A DNA stretch of 5,479 nt from Kangiella sp. (GTDB lineage: Bacteria; Pseudomonadota; Gammaproteobacteria; Enterobacterales; Kangiellaceae). Positions within the stretch are counted from its first letter, which is position 1. Every line of letters begins with the position of its first letter. Where the stretch lies: the NCBI GenBank assembly GCA_002733465.1, contig NVVT01000008.1:25303-30781 (forward strand), read 5' to 3'. Under the pieces are notes generated by a model. It was given only the letters and a program-made list of their open reading frames with translations, searched no databases and was not told the DNA's origin. Shown here one piece after another: positions 1-5,479 of the stretch. The position numbers were made by a program, and so were the translations under genes.

Positions 1-495
1 CTTAAAAATGTAATCAATGTTGTAGCTAACAATGCAAATTGGGGCGAAAAATTACCTGAAGGACATGGAATAGGTATCGCAGCACACAGAAGTTTTTGTA
101 GCTATGTTGCAACAGTAGTTCAAGTGTCATTTATCAAGGGAAAAGTAAAAGTCGAAAAAATATTTTATGCGATTGATGCTGGCAAAGTAATCAACCCAGA
201 TAGAGTGAAATCACAAATGGAAGGCGCAGCCATCTTTTCACTCTCTAATGCTTTTTACGGAGAGATAACCGCTGATAAAGGCATTGTAGAACAGAGCAAT
301 TTCCATGATTATGAAATGGTAAGAATGGCGCAAGTTCCAGACATTCACGTTGAGATCATTAAAAGCGATCAACGCCCAGCAGGAGTCGGTGAGCCAGGTG
401 TACCACCTTTTTCACCAGCGCTGTGTAATGCGATTTATAATGCAAGCGGAAGACGTTTTAGACGATTGCCGTTGAATCAATTTGGGATTGTTTAA
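1..495 (+). CDS. IorB-type molybdopterin-binding subunit of xanthine dehydrogenase family (3' end only)
   Basis: Partial gene: the reading frame is open from base 1 and ends at TAA 493-495, giving 164 C-terminal residues. It belongs to the molybdenum hydroxylase large subunits of the isoquinoline 1-oxidoreductase beta / membrane-bound aldehyde dehydrogenase type, which bind the molybdenum cofactor and hydroxylate aldehydes or N-heterocycles. Visible family signatures, in order, are an AIDAGKVINPD segment, QMEGAAIFSLSNAFYGEIT, QSNFHDYEMVRM, and the cofactor-site motif GVGEPGVPP followed by the family-typical end (NAIYNASGRRFRRLPL). The Glu codon at 391-393 in GEPG corresponds to the catalytic glutamate of the xanthine oxidase family. 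In this family electrons leave through a small 2Fe-2S subunit (IorA) and often a c-type cytochrome; both would lie left of the window if present. The substrate cannot be told from this fragment. Family assignment is secure; the exact enzyme is not. Confidence 0.92.
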   Translation, partial: LKNVINVVANNANWGEKLPEGHGIGIAAHRSFCSYVATVVQVSFIKGKVKVEKIFYAIDAGKVINPDRVKSQMEGAAIFSLSNAFYGEITADKGIVEQSNFHDYEMVRMAQVPDIHVEIIKSDQRPAGVGEPGVPPFSPALCNAIYNASGRRFRRLPLNQFGIV

Positions 496-508
496 TCAAA
501 ATATGACA

Positions 509-543
509 GCTCTTATTAAGTCAATATTTGATTTAATAAGAGC
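509..543. terminator. Long stem-loop just after the IorB-like gene, possible terminator or 3' stabiliser
   Basis: An inverted repeat begins 13 bases after the stop codon. GCTCTTATTAA (509-519) pairs perfectly with TTAATAAGAGC (533-543). The stem continues inward through one G-U pair (520/532) and four further pairs (521-524 with 528-531), leaving a three-base loop, so about 16 pairs in all. The plus-strand transcript has no T-run after the stem (GTGCGATT follows), so it is not a textbook intrinsic terminator. It may instead block 3' exonucleases, act with Rho, or be a protein-binding site. The structure is certain from sequence; the role is inferred from position. Confidence 0.5.
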
Positions 544-615
544 GTGCGATTACGAGAACGAATGAGTATTTTTAACTGATCTAAAAAACGCGAAGAAGAT
601 GGATCTATTGGCCTC

Positions 616-632
616 CTAACATATCTCACTTA
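616..632 (+). repeat. Imperfect direct repeat, copy 1
   Basis: CTAACATATCTCACTTA here matches CTAACTATCTCACTTA at 908-923, with one extra A in this copy. The shared core TATCTCACTTA (622-632 and 913-923) is exact. The copies lie about 290 bases apart at the two ends of the non-coding region. They could be remnants of a duplication, borders of an inserted or deleted segment, or two sites for one regulator. Chance cannot be excluded in AT-rich DNA. Confidence 0.45.
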
Positions 633-658
633 CTCTTTTCCCTTCAAGTAAAATACTA

Positions 659-685
659 TTCACACTAGTAGCTTTCATGTGTGAA
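659..685. repeat. Short inverted repeat (7-bp stem, 13-base loop)
   Basis: TTCACAC (659-665) is the exact reverse complement of GTGTGAA (679-685). No T-run follows, so it does not look like a terminator. A dyad of this size could bind a dimeric regulator, but it is short enough to arise by chance. Confidence 0.3.
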
Positions 686-722
686 AATCAATGCTGTTGG
701 TATATACGAATCAATTGGATTT

Positions 723-746
723 AAAGGAGGAGCTCCCATGACATAA
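723..746 (+). promoter_or_regulatory. Consensus Shine-Dalgarno followed by a two-codon reading frame (ATG ACA TAA)
   Basis: AAAGGAGG (723-730) is a near-perfect complement of the 16S rRNA 3' end and sits seven bases before ATG at 738-740, an ideal spacing. The frame then reads Met-Thr and stops at TAA 744-746. The second half of the ribosome-binding site lies in the 8-bp palindrome GGAGCTCC (729-736), which could mask it. It may be the start of a decayed gene, a minimal ribosome-stalling leader, or coincidence. The best ribosome-binding site in the window thus drives almost nothing. Confidence 0.35.
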
Positions 747-860
747 ATAAAAGGGATACTATACAACCCTATGGTTCTCAAAGACCTTTACAAGCGTAAT
801 ATTTGCTATGATATTATCTGAGTTGTATTTGCATGGAGATGGCTGACGTTTGATACACAT

Positions 861-890
861 TTTACCAAAATTTAAATATTAGAATATATT
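861..890 (+). promoter_or_regulatory. Candidate sigma-70 promoter for the cytochrome / haem b pair
   Basis: TTTACC (861-866) as -35 and TATATT (885-890) as -10 are 18 bases apart, which would give a leader of roughly 55-60 bases before the ATG at 955. A second -10-like hexamer, TATACT (904-909), lies closer to the gene but lacks a good -35. The whole stretch is AT-rich, so chance matches are expected. The location, just upstream of a two-gene unit, is the main support. Confidence 0.25.
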
Positions 891-907
891 AGGGTATTTT
901 AACTATA

Positions 908-923
908 CTAACTATCTCACTTA
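908..923 (+). repeat. Imperfect direct repeat, copy 2
   Basis: CTAACTATCTCACTTA is the second copy of the element at 616-632, lacking one A. It lies 31 bases before the cytochrome gene start, between the promoter-like DNA and the ribosome-binding site, a position where it could act as an operator or leader element. Confidence 0.45.
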
Positions 924-954
924 ACCTTGATGAAACCAATGAAGAGAACAATTG

Positions 955-3225
955 ATGTTGATAAAATCAGAATCTAAACCATTAAATCTGTCAGTAGTGA
1001 GCATTGGTCTCACACTGATTTGTTGGAATCTTAGCATAATGGTTTCAAAGGTATTTGTTTCACTTTGGATGCTCATCCTATGTTTTCTTTTTGTATGGTT
1101 GATTGTTAATTTTTGGTTAGGTCCTGTTTTATCAAAAAAACCAATCAGTTTAAAGCTAAGGTTAATCATATGGTTTGGAATTTTAGTCATCATATTTGGC
1201 AGTATACACAATCACGGAAATCGCATTATTAAAGAAGAAGGATTTGAAATAATAAAATTTAGAGCTCAGGATAGACAACGTTTAGAAAATTTACCATCAA
1301 TTGCTCCAGCAACAATCGTTTCAGGTAGACGTCAAACATTTTATATTTATTCACCAGAATCAAACCAAGTGAGTTGGCAATTTGAAGGCGGTGAAATTTT
1401 ACCCACTCAACATTTAGGCATGGGTCTACATAGGATCGATTATGACCCTCGTTTGGACGGAGCTGCAAACAGAAAAGTTCTTCTTCATTTACCTGATCAA
1501 ATAGTAGAACGTGAACTTCATTTTGTTTTTGCTAAAGCACACCCTCGCTGGTTGGTTTCAGATCCTGATAAGGGAATAGCTTTTGGTGTGAGTAAAGAAA
1601 CAGATCAATTAATCATAATAGATAGAAATGGCGATATTAGAGTAGTCTCTGTTGGCGATGGTCCTTCTGATGTTGTAATACTTGACGACACCACTGTGGC
1701 TATCTCCTATCTTTATGAATCAGATATTTGGCTTTATGATTATAAAAACGACAAATTATTAAAAGAAATTTCAGTTGGCGGATTTCAAAAGCATATTGCA
1801 AAACATCCTAATAGGCCAGAAGTAGCAGTGGCTATAGAAGGAATTGAGCCCAAGATTGCGGTAATAAACACGGTCAGCCACGAAGTTACGCAAAGAATAA
1901 ATTTAGATGAATCTCCAGAATGGATTGTTTACGGCCCAAAAGGTGACTCCTTAGTTTTCTCAAGTCGCACTCCCCGAGCACTTTACCGTCTCGATAGAAT
2001 TGAAGAAGAATTCCAGTTATATCAAAAACCATTATTTTTTGGTCGTCCTGTTTTAACTATCTCCCGTAAACCTGGCTCTCCATATTTTTACGTAGCTACT
2101 ACTGGATATAATCCTTCAGGTGATGCGCCATTGGGTAATCACTTTGTTCAAGATCAATTGTTAAAAGTATCTATTGAAAAATGGGAAGTCTTGGAGCAAA
2201 TGATAACCACTAGAAAAACCCAACAGCAAAAAGATCCTATAGAGGTTGGATCTGGCGGTTCGCCAATGGGAATAAGTATGAGTGGTAGCAATGAATTATT
2301 GGTTACTTTTGCTGGTACAGATGAAGTGTGGGCGATACAAGGAGCAAAACCTCCGCGCCAACTTCTAGATCGAAAAACAATAGGAGGATTATGGGCTCCC
2401 CATGGAATAGCGGATCTAGGAAATGGCTATTTTGCAGTCACATCACCCTCTCAAGGCGCTATAGGTGTTTTCGATAAAAATAGAAATCAAATCTCAATAA
2501 AATATTTAGCGCTAGATGATAAAAGTTTAGAAAAGGCCGATTACTTAGCTCTGCAAATACGCAGAGGCGAACGTAACTTTTTTGAAACTACGCGTGCAGG
2601 TCTTTCATGTCAAAGTTGTCATACCGATGGTGGTGAAAGCGACCGCAGTGCACATGATATTACTTCGACAAGATACAAGGGTGAAATTATTCCCTACACA
2701 ACTCTAAGCCTAAAAGGAATAGCACGAACAGCGCCTTACTTACGGGACGCATCATTTAGCTCTGTTGCTGATCTAATGAGAGTTGCGAATTCTCGTTATA
2801 AAGGTTACGTTCGCAAAGTTAACAATAGAGGTCAAGATATACAACATTGGGTTGAGTCTTTACCTCCGCAATTAAATCCATACGTTATAAAAGGAAGGAA
2901 TTTGGAAAGAGAACGTGCAGGATTGAAAGCTTACGTATTAGCTCAATGTGATTCATGCCATAGCTTTCCAGCATTTACAAACCTAGGACAACACATACCT
3001 TCTAGGTTGTTTCCAGAATACGCTAAGAGGAGAAACGGCGAAGAGATTTTTGATACTCCTTCATTAATAGCTTTATCAAGCAGCCCTCCATTTCTACAAG
3101 ATGGCCGTGCTGAAACAATTCATTCAATATTTGATGAACACAACGCTGATAATCGGCATGGCGATACTAAAATATTATCCAAAAAGCAGTTGTTAGATTT
3201 AGAATTTTTCTTGGAGTCTTTATGA
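955..3225 (+). CDS. Membrane-anchored beta-propeller / dihaem cytochrome c peroxidase-like (MauG-like) fusion protein
   Basis: The product has 756 residues from ATG 955, which is preceded by GAAGAG (941-946) at eight bases; an adjacent TTG at 952 is a less likely start. Three hydrophobic helices (about 12-30, 33-55, 68-84) replace a cleavable signal. The basic loop SKKPISLKLR between helices 2 and 3 predicts that everything after helix 3 is periplasmic. Next come a probable Ig-like beta domain (about 97-195) and a YVTN-like beta-propeller (about 200-525). The C-terminal MauG/bacterial cytochrome c peroxidase-like region has haem c sites CQSCH (552-556) and CDSCH (665-669). Each is followed by the family's P-[YF]-L-x-D motif (594-598 and 712-716), and the protein ends in the family-like HNADNRHGDTKILSKKQL pattern. 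No Met follows the second haem site, so a His or Tyr (for example Tyr689) may be the sixth ligand, or the site may be open. Relatives reduce peroxide or perform haem-driven oxidation; the substrate here is unknown. It overlaps the next gene by four bases. Confidence 0.85.
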   Translation: MLIKSESKPLNLSVVSIGLTLICWNLSIMVSKVFVSLWMLILCFLFVWLIVNFWLGPVLSKKPISLKLRLIIWFGILVIIFGSIHNHGNRIIKEEGFEIIKFRAQDRQRLENLPSIAPATIVSGRRQTFYIYSPESNQVSWQFEGGEILPTQHLGMGLHRIDYDPRLDGAANRKVLLHLPDQIVERELHFVFAKAHPRWLVSDPDKGIAFGVSKETDQLIIIDRNGDIRVVSVGDGPSDVVILDDTTVAISYLYESDIWLYDYKNDKLLKEISVGGFQKHIAKHPNRPEVAVAIEGIEPKIAVINTVSHEVTQRINLDESPEWIVYGPKGDSLVFSSRTPRALYRLDRIEEEFQLYQKPLFFGRPVLTISRKPGSPYFYVATTGYNPSGDAPLGNHFVQDQLLKVSIEKWEVLEQMITTRKTQQQKDPIEVGSGGSPMGISMSGSNELLVTFAGTDEVWAIQGAKPPRQLLDRKTIGGLWAPHGIADLGNGYFAVTSPSQGAIGVFDKNRNQISIKYLALDDKSLEKADYLALQIRRGERNFFETTRAGLSCQSCHTDGGESDRSAHDITSTRYKGEIIPYTTLSLKGIARTAPYLRDASFSSVADLMRVANSRYKGYVRKVNNRGQDIQHWVESLPPQLNPYVIKGRNLERERAGLKAYVLAQCDSCHSFPAFTNLGQHIPSRLFPEYAKRRNGEEIFDTPSLIALSSSPPFLQDGRAETIHSIFDEHNADNRHGDTKILSKKQLLDLEFFLESL

Positions 3226-3830
3226 CACGAGTACTTGCATTAAAAATAGCCTTTAGAGTTTGTTTTACACTATTCATTTTGGCAATTATTTACATTATTT
3301 CATTTGGTTCGGTTGAAGAATGGAGTGTTACACGAAATTCATGGTTGGTTCGATCGGTAGGTTACGCGGCTTTGATATCCTTCGCGCTCTCATTTTCTAT
3401 AACACCATTGAACAAATTAACTAGTTTCTTTGGTCGTAAAGCCCCACAGGCGATATTACTGGCCTTTCGTAGAGCGTTTGGGATTGGAGCAGCTTGCTTT
3501 GCAATTATACATGCTGGATTTGTAATATATTTGCAGTTAGAAAGTAATTGGTCGGTATTTATTCATTTACCCTTTTTTAGAGCAGGATTAATATCGCTGT
3601 TTTTACTATTGGTTTTATTGATAACTTCATTTCCAGCAATGCTCAAATTGTTTAGAGTTAAATACTGGCGTAATTTACATCAATTAGTATTTGTCATTGG
3701 AATTATGATAATTCAACACGTTTGGTTATCAGCATTCGTTCCAGCTTGGGTTGTACTTGCCATGTTAATTAGTTATTCGATATTAGTTCTATTACGATTT
3801 ATTCCAAAAGTGCCAGTTAAGAAAAAATAG
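3222..3830 (+). CDS. Ferric-reductase-like transmembrane haem b protein (MsrQ/YedZ-like)
   Basis: The 202-residue product is an integral membrane protein with about six helices (roughly 8-28, 45-62, 86-104, 120-138, 153-170, 174-192). It matches the ferric reductase-like transmembrane domain. RRAFG (83-87) leads to His97 in helix 3, ITSFPAMLKLF (134-144) follows helix 4, and WRNLHQL (149-155) supplies His153. His166 lies in IQHVW. His97, His153 and His166 are the likely haem b ligands, as in MsrQ. There is no FAD or NAD(P) domain, so like MsrQ it should pass electrons from the quinone pool or another reductase to a periplasmic partner. MsrQ's usual partner MsrP is not in the window. The start ATG overlaps the upstream stop as ATGA, and GGAG (3213-3216) lies five bases before it, which indicates translational coupling to the dihaem cytochrome, the obvious candidate partner. 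I infer that partnership; it is not shown directly. Confidence 0.85.
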   Translation: MTRVLALKIAFRVCFTLFILAIIYIISFGSVEEWSVTRNSWLVRSVGYAALISFALSFSITPLNKLTSFFGRKAPQAILLAFRRAFGIGAACFAIIHAGFVIYLQLESNWSVFIHLPFFRAGLISLFLLLVLLITSFPAMLKLFRVKYWRNLHQLVFVIGIMIIQHVWLSAFVPAWVVLAMLISYSILVLLRFIPKVPVKKK

Positions 3831-3851
3831 AACAATACTCAAAATAAATAT

Positions 3852-4805
3852 TTAAGATTTCTTAGCCTTACGATTCACATATTTAAGCGGATCTTTAGCT
3901 CGACCATTTATTAAAATTTCGTAGTGAACATGAGCCCCGGTAGAACGTCCAGAATTACCCATAGTTGATATTGCTTGCCCTTTGCTAACAACATCACCGG
4001 CACTCACTTGAGCGCTTTTATTGTGTCCATATCGAGTCACTAAACCATCACCATGACTTATTTCAATCAAAAGTCCATAGCCCGACCGATCGCCAACCCA
4101 AGTTACCACTCCAGCGGCAGTTGAATAAACAAAGTCGCCTTCAGTTCCCGCAAAATCGATTCCGGCATGCCATGCTGGCTTACCATTAAAGGGGTCAATT
4201 CGTTTACCATAAAAAGAAGATAACCAACCAGCTTTGGTAGGACGCCCAGAGATGAATCGCTCTACACCCATGTGCTTATCCATCAATAATGATTCTAAAA
4301 CCATCATTTGTTGGTCTCTTGATTCTAAAAGTAATTCTACATTGGCAAATGCATCATTAATAGAAACCTTACTTTGTAGATTATCTGCGATTGAAATTTT
4401 GCTGTCTTGGCTATTTGGCCCACCTAAAGCAGGACTCTGTTTAAAATTAAATTCCTTTGCATCAATGCCTGAAATACTTAATATTCGTTCTCCGGCCGCA
4501 TCTAACCTTCTAACATGAGCTTGAAGCATTGCTAGTCTTGCCGTCATGGCATTTAATTTTTGTGTAGACGCTAACTTTGCGTTATCGATTTCTGATTTTT
4601 GGTTTTTTAGTATTTGTTGCCATTGTGTAATCGTTTCAGATTTAACCACCGTTATTTTTTTACTTGAAAGCGCGTAACCATAACCCCAATAGGCAGATAA
4701 AAGTGGAAGTACCACGAGAAAAATTCCAAAGCTATATAGATAACGACTACGCAATTTAACACTGCGCATACCGTGTGAACTTCTTTTTAAAATAGTGATA
4801 CTCAT
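3852..4805 (-). CDS. Membrane-anchored M23 family peptidoglycan endopeptidase
   Basis: The 317-residue product is a zinc metallopeptidase of the LytM/M23 type, expected to cut peptide cross-links in periplasmic peptidoglycan. A basic cytoplasmic N-terminus (RSSHGMRSVKLRSR) precedes one hydrophobic segment (about 24-46), probably an uncleaved anchor. A charged, heptad-like stretch (about 55-110) suggests a coiled coil. The catalytic domain occupies about 190-310: HAGID gives zinc ligands His213 and Asp217, HVH gives His292 and zinc ligand His294, and His261 lies in the RYGH motif. All catalytic positions are intact, so it should be an active enzyme, unlike the degenerate EnvC/NlpD activators. 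The start at ATG 4805 lacks a clear Shine-Dalgarno; an internal ATG at residue 13 is possible but would trim the basic N-terminus. It is divergent from the DUF721 gene and converges on the haem b gene with a 21-base gap. It matches the M23 gene usually found between dciA and secA in Pseudomonas-like genomes. Confidence 0.93.
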   Translation of the reverse strand: MSITILKRSSHGMRSVKLRSRYLYSFGIFLVVLPLLSAYWGYGYALSSKKITVVKSETITQWQQILKNQKSEIDNAKLASTQKLNAMTARLAMLQAHVRRLDAAGERILSISGIDAKEFNFKQSPALGGPNSQDSKISIADNLQSKVSINDAFANVELLLESRDQQMMVLESLLMDKHMGVERFISGRPTKAGWLSSFYGKRIDPFNGKPAWHAGIDFAGTEGDFVYSTAAGVVTWVGDRSGYGLLIEISHGDGLVTRYGHNKSAQVSAGDVVSKGQAISTMGNSGRSTGAHVHYEILINGRAKDPLKYVNRKAKKS

Positions 4806-4878
4806 AGTTTTATTCTGTAGGGTTTTGTTTCAATTTTGGGTATACTTCAAATTCAATTTTAGCCATTTCAAATTATAA
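4806..4878. promoter_or_regulatory. Divergent promoter region between the M23 gene and dciA
   Basis: Only 73 bases separate the two divergent start codons, so both promoters must lie here or within the genes. On the plus strand TATACT (4841-4846) is a good -10 for dciA, 33 bases before its ATG, though no convincing -35 is seen at 16-18 bases. On the minus strand TTGAAA (complement of 4828-4833) resembles a -35, but no matching -10 is clear. The location is firm; the individual elements are weak. Confidence 0.35.
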
Positions 4879-5196
4879 ATGCATCGCTCTATGGCAAAAA
4901 AACGACCACAAACCGTTAACACAATTTTAACCGATCCTAATGGCGACGTTCAGTTTTTAATGCATCGTCTATCAACGATCAATGCTTTAAAAGAGCAACT
5001 TCCTAAACTACTCTCTGCCAACTTAGCTAAACATTGCAGAGTCATCAATCTTAGAAGTAGTACTTTAGTTATTTCAGTCAATTCTTCTGTTTGGGCTAAT
5101 AAATTACGATTTATGTTACCCGACTTACTTTCAGATTTTCGCTCCGCAGGATATAGCGGACTATCTAAAATTGAAGTAGTTGTTCAACCCGAATAA
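4879..5196 (+). CDS. dciA: DUF721 / DciA family protein (replicative helicase loader)
   Basis: The 105-residue product is a small soluble DUF721 protein. DciA is the ancestral bacterial factor that loads the DnaB replicative helicase and is found where DnaC is absent. The family pattern is visible: LPKLLSANLAKHCRV, then LRSSTLVISVNSSVWANKLRF (about 58-78) with the characteristic SSxWAxxLR signature, and LPDLLSDFR, ending in IEVVVQP. It is essentially the DUF721 domain with a short basic N-terminus (MAKKRP) and no long disordered tail. The start is uncertain: ATG 4879 and ATG 4891 (Met5, giving MAKKRPQ) are both plausible and neither has a clear Shine-Dalgarno. Its position next to lpxC, pointing toward it, and next to the M23 gene matches the arrangement I recall from other gammaproteobacteria and supports orthology. 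Confidence 0.88.
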   Translation: MHRSMAKKRPQTVNTILTDPNGDVQFLMHRLSTINALKEQLPKLLSANLAKHCRVINLRSSTLVISVNSSVWANKLRFMLPDLLSDFRSAGYSGLSKIEVVVQPE

Positions 5197-5225
5197 TGCT
5201 CAAGTCTTAATTAAACAAGCTGTTT

Positions 5226-5479
5226 TTATACTGCCATACCGGGCTTCATAATATATGAAACTGGCGCCATATCATTATCTTCAAACGTGGCGACTTCCCA
5301 TGCATCTTTATCGGCAACTAATGCTCTAAGTAAAAGGTTATTTAATGCATGACCTGACTTTATGCCAGTAAATGCTCCAACTAAACTGTTACCCAGTAAA
5401 TAAAGATCGCCAATAGCGTCTAGTATCTTGTGTTTCACAAATTCATCGTCGTAACGTAGTCCATCTTCATTCAGAACCC
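5226..5479 (-). CDS. lpxC: UDP-3-O-acyl-N-acetylglucosamine deacetylase LpxC (C-terminal part)
   Basis: Partial: the stop is at 5226-5228 and the gene runs off the right edge, leaving 83 C-terminal residues plus two bases of a broken codon. LpxC removes acetate from UDP-3-O-acyl-GlcNAc, the committed step of lipid A synthesis, using zinc in the cytoplasm. The fragment begins VLNEDGLRYDDEF, then KHKILDAIGD, which carries the zinc ligands equivalent to E. coli His238 and Asp242 and the catalytic Asp246. It continues with KSGHALNN, carrying the equivalent of catalytic His265. Alignment to E. coli numbering is ungapped through this region, and the end falls at the equivalent of about residue 305, the normal length. 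The gene is convergent with dciA with a 29-base gap. The tail (AWEVATFEDNDMAP) is typical of gammaproteobacterial LpxC. Confidence 0.97.
   Translation of the reverse strand, partial: VLNEDGLRYDDEFVKHKILDAIGDLYLLGNSLVGAFTGIKSGHALNNLLLRALVADKDAWEVATFEDNDMAPVSYIMKPGMAV

Larger units (their letters stand above)
544..954. other. Intergenic region with no convincing gene
   Basis: About 410 bases separate the hairpin after the IorB-like gene from the cytochrome gene. No frame on either strand carries a credible protein. The stretch holds an imperfect direct repeat (616-632 and 908-923), a 7-bp inverted repeat (659-685), a strong Shine-Dalgarno before a two-codon frame (723-746), and AT-rich promoter-like DNA from about 850 onward. 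Its AT-richness and these fragments fit a regulatory leader or a decayed small gene. No recognisable riboswitch, tRNA or insertion sequence was seen. Confidence 0.6.

Noticed and set aside
771..821. A 16-residue frame starting at ATG 771 in the non-coding region.
   Set aside because: There is no Shine-Dalgarno before it and no recognisable peptide; short frames of this kind are expected by chance.
930..977. A 15-residue frame (ATG 930 to TAA 975-977) overlapping the start of the cytochrome gene.
   Set aside because: It lacks a ribosome-binding site of its own; the GAAGAG at 941-946 is better placed for ATG 955. It could be a leader peptide, but nothing beyond its position supports that.
921..1468. 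Minus-strand open frames at 921-1211 and 1259-1468, opposite the start of the cytochrome gene.
   Set aside because: They are antisense to a gene with clear domain structure, have no recognisable protein features, and their translations are low-complexity shadows of the coding strand.
3818..3864. TAAGAAA / TTTCTTA inverted repeat across the convergent ends of the haem b and M23 genes.
   Set aside because: Seven A-T-rich pairs with a 33-base loop, both arms inside coding sequence; not a credible terminator.
4234..4518. Plus-strand open frame opposite the M23 gene.
   Set aside because: It is wholly antisense to a convincing coding region with intact catalytic motifs and has no recognisable family features.
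5213..5225. AAACA-AGC-TGTTT dyad between the convergent ends of dciA and lpxC as a bidirectional terminator.
   Set aside because: The stem is five pairs and almost all A-T, with only a short T-run, so it is too weak to call.

Overview
The window is AT-rich DNA from a gammaproteobacterium. The best taxonomic evidence is the right-hand end. There, lpxC, a DciA/DUF721 gene and a membrane-anchored M23 peptidase lie in the order and relative orientation I recall from the lpxC-secA region of Pseudomonas and its relatives. No species can be named from the sequence alone.

Left (1-495): the 3' end of a molybdenum hydroxylase large subunit of the IorB type (isoquinoline 1-oxidoreductase beta subunit / aldehyde dehydrogenase family). 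A strong stem-loop follows at 509-543. Then comes a non-coding stretch (496-954) containing an imperfect 16-17 bp direct repeat, a near-consensus Shine-Dalgarno in front of a two-codon reading frame, and promoter-like AT-rich DNA.

Centre (955-3830): a tightly coupled two-gene unit with an ATGA overlap. The first gene encodes an unusual 756-residue membrane-anchored protein: three N-terminal membrane helices, a probable Ig-like beta domain, a YVTN-like beta-propeller and a C-terminal MauG/cytochrome c peroxidase-like region with two CXXCH haem sites. The second encodes a 202-residue ferric-reductase-like (MsrQ/YedZ-like) membrane haem b protein. The likely reading is a membrane-to-periplasm electron-transfer module. 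Its substrate cannot be deduced from sequence, and it is the most interesting part of the window.

Right (3852-5479): housekeeping envelope and replication genes. These are an M23 peptidase (minus strand), dciA (plus, divergent from it) and the 3' end of lpxC (minus, convergent with dciA). In related genomes secA usually follows the M23 gene. Here that position is taken by the convergent redox pair, so the window spans a junction between the conserved cell-envelope block and accessory metabolic genes. I see no tRNA, rRNA, CRISPR array, transposase or recognisable insertion sequence.
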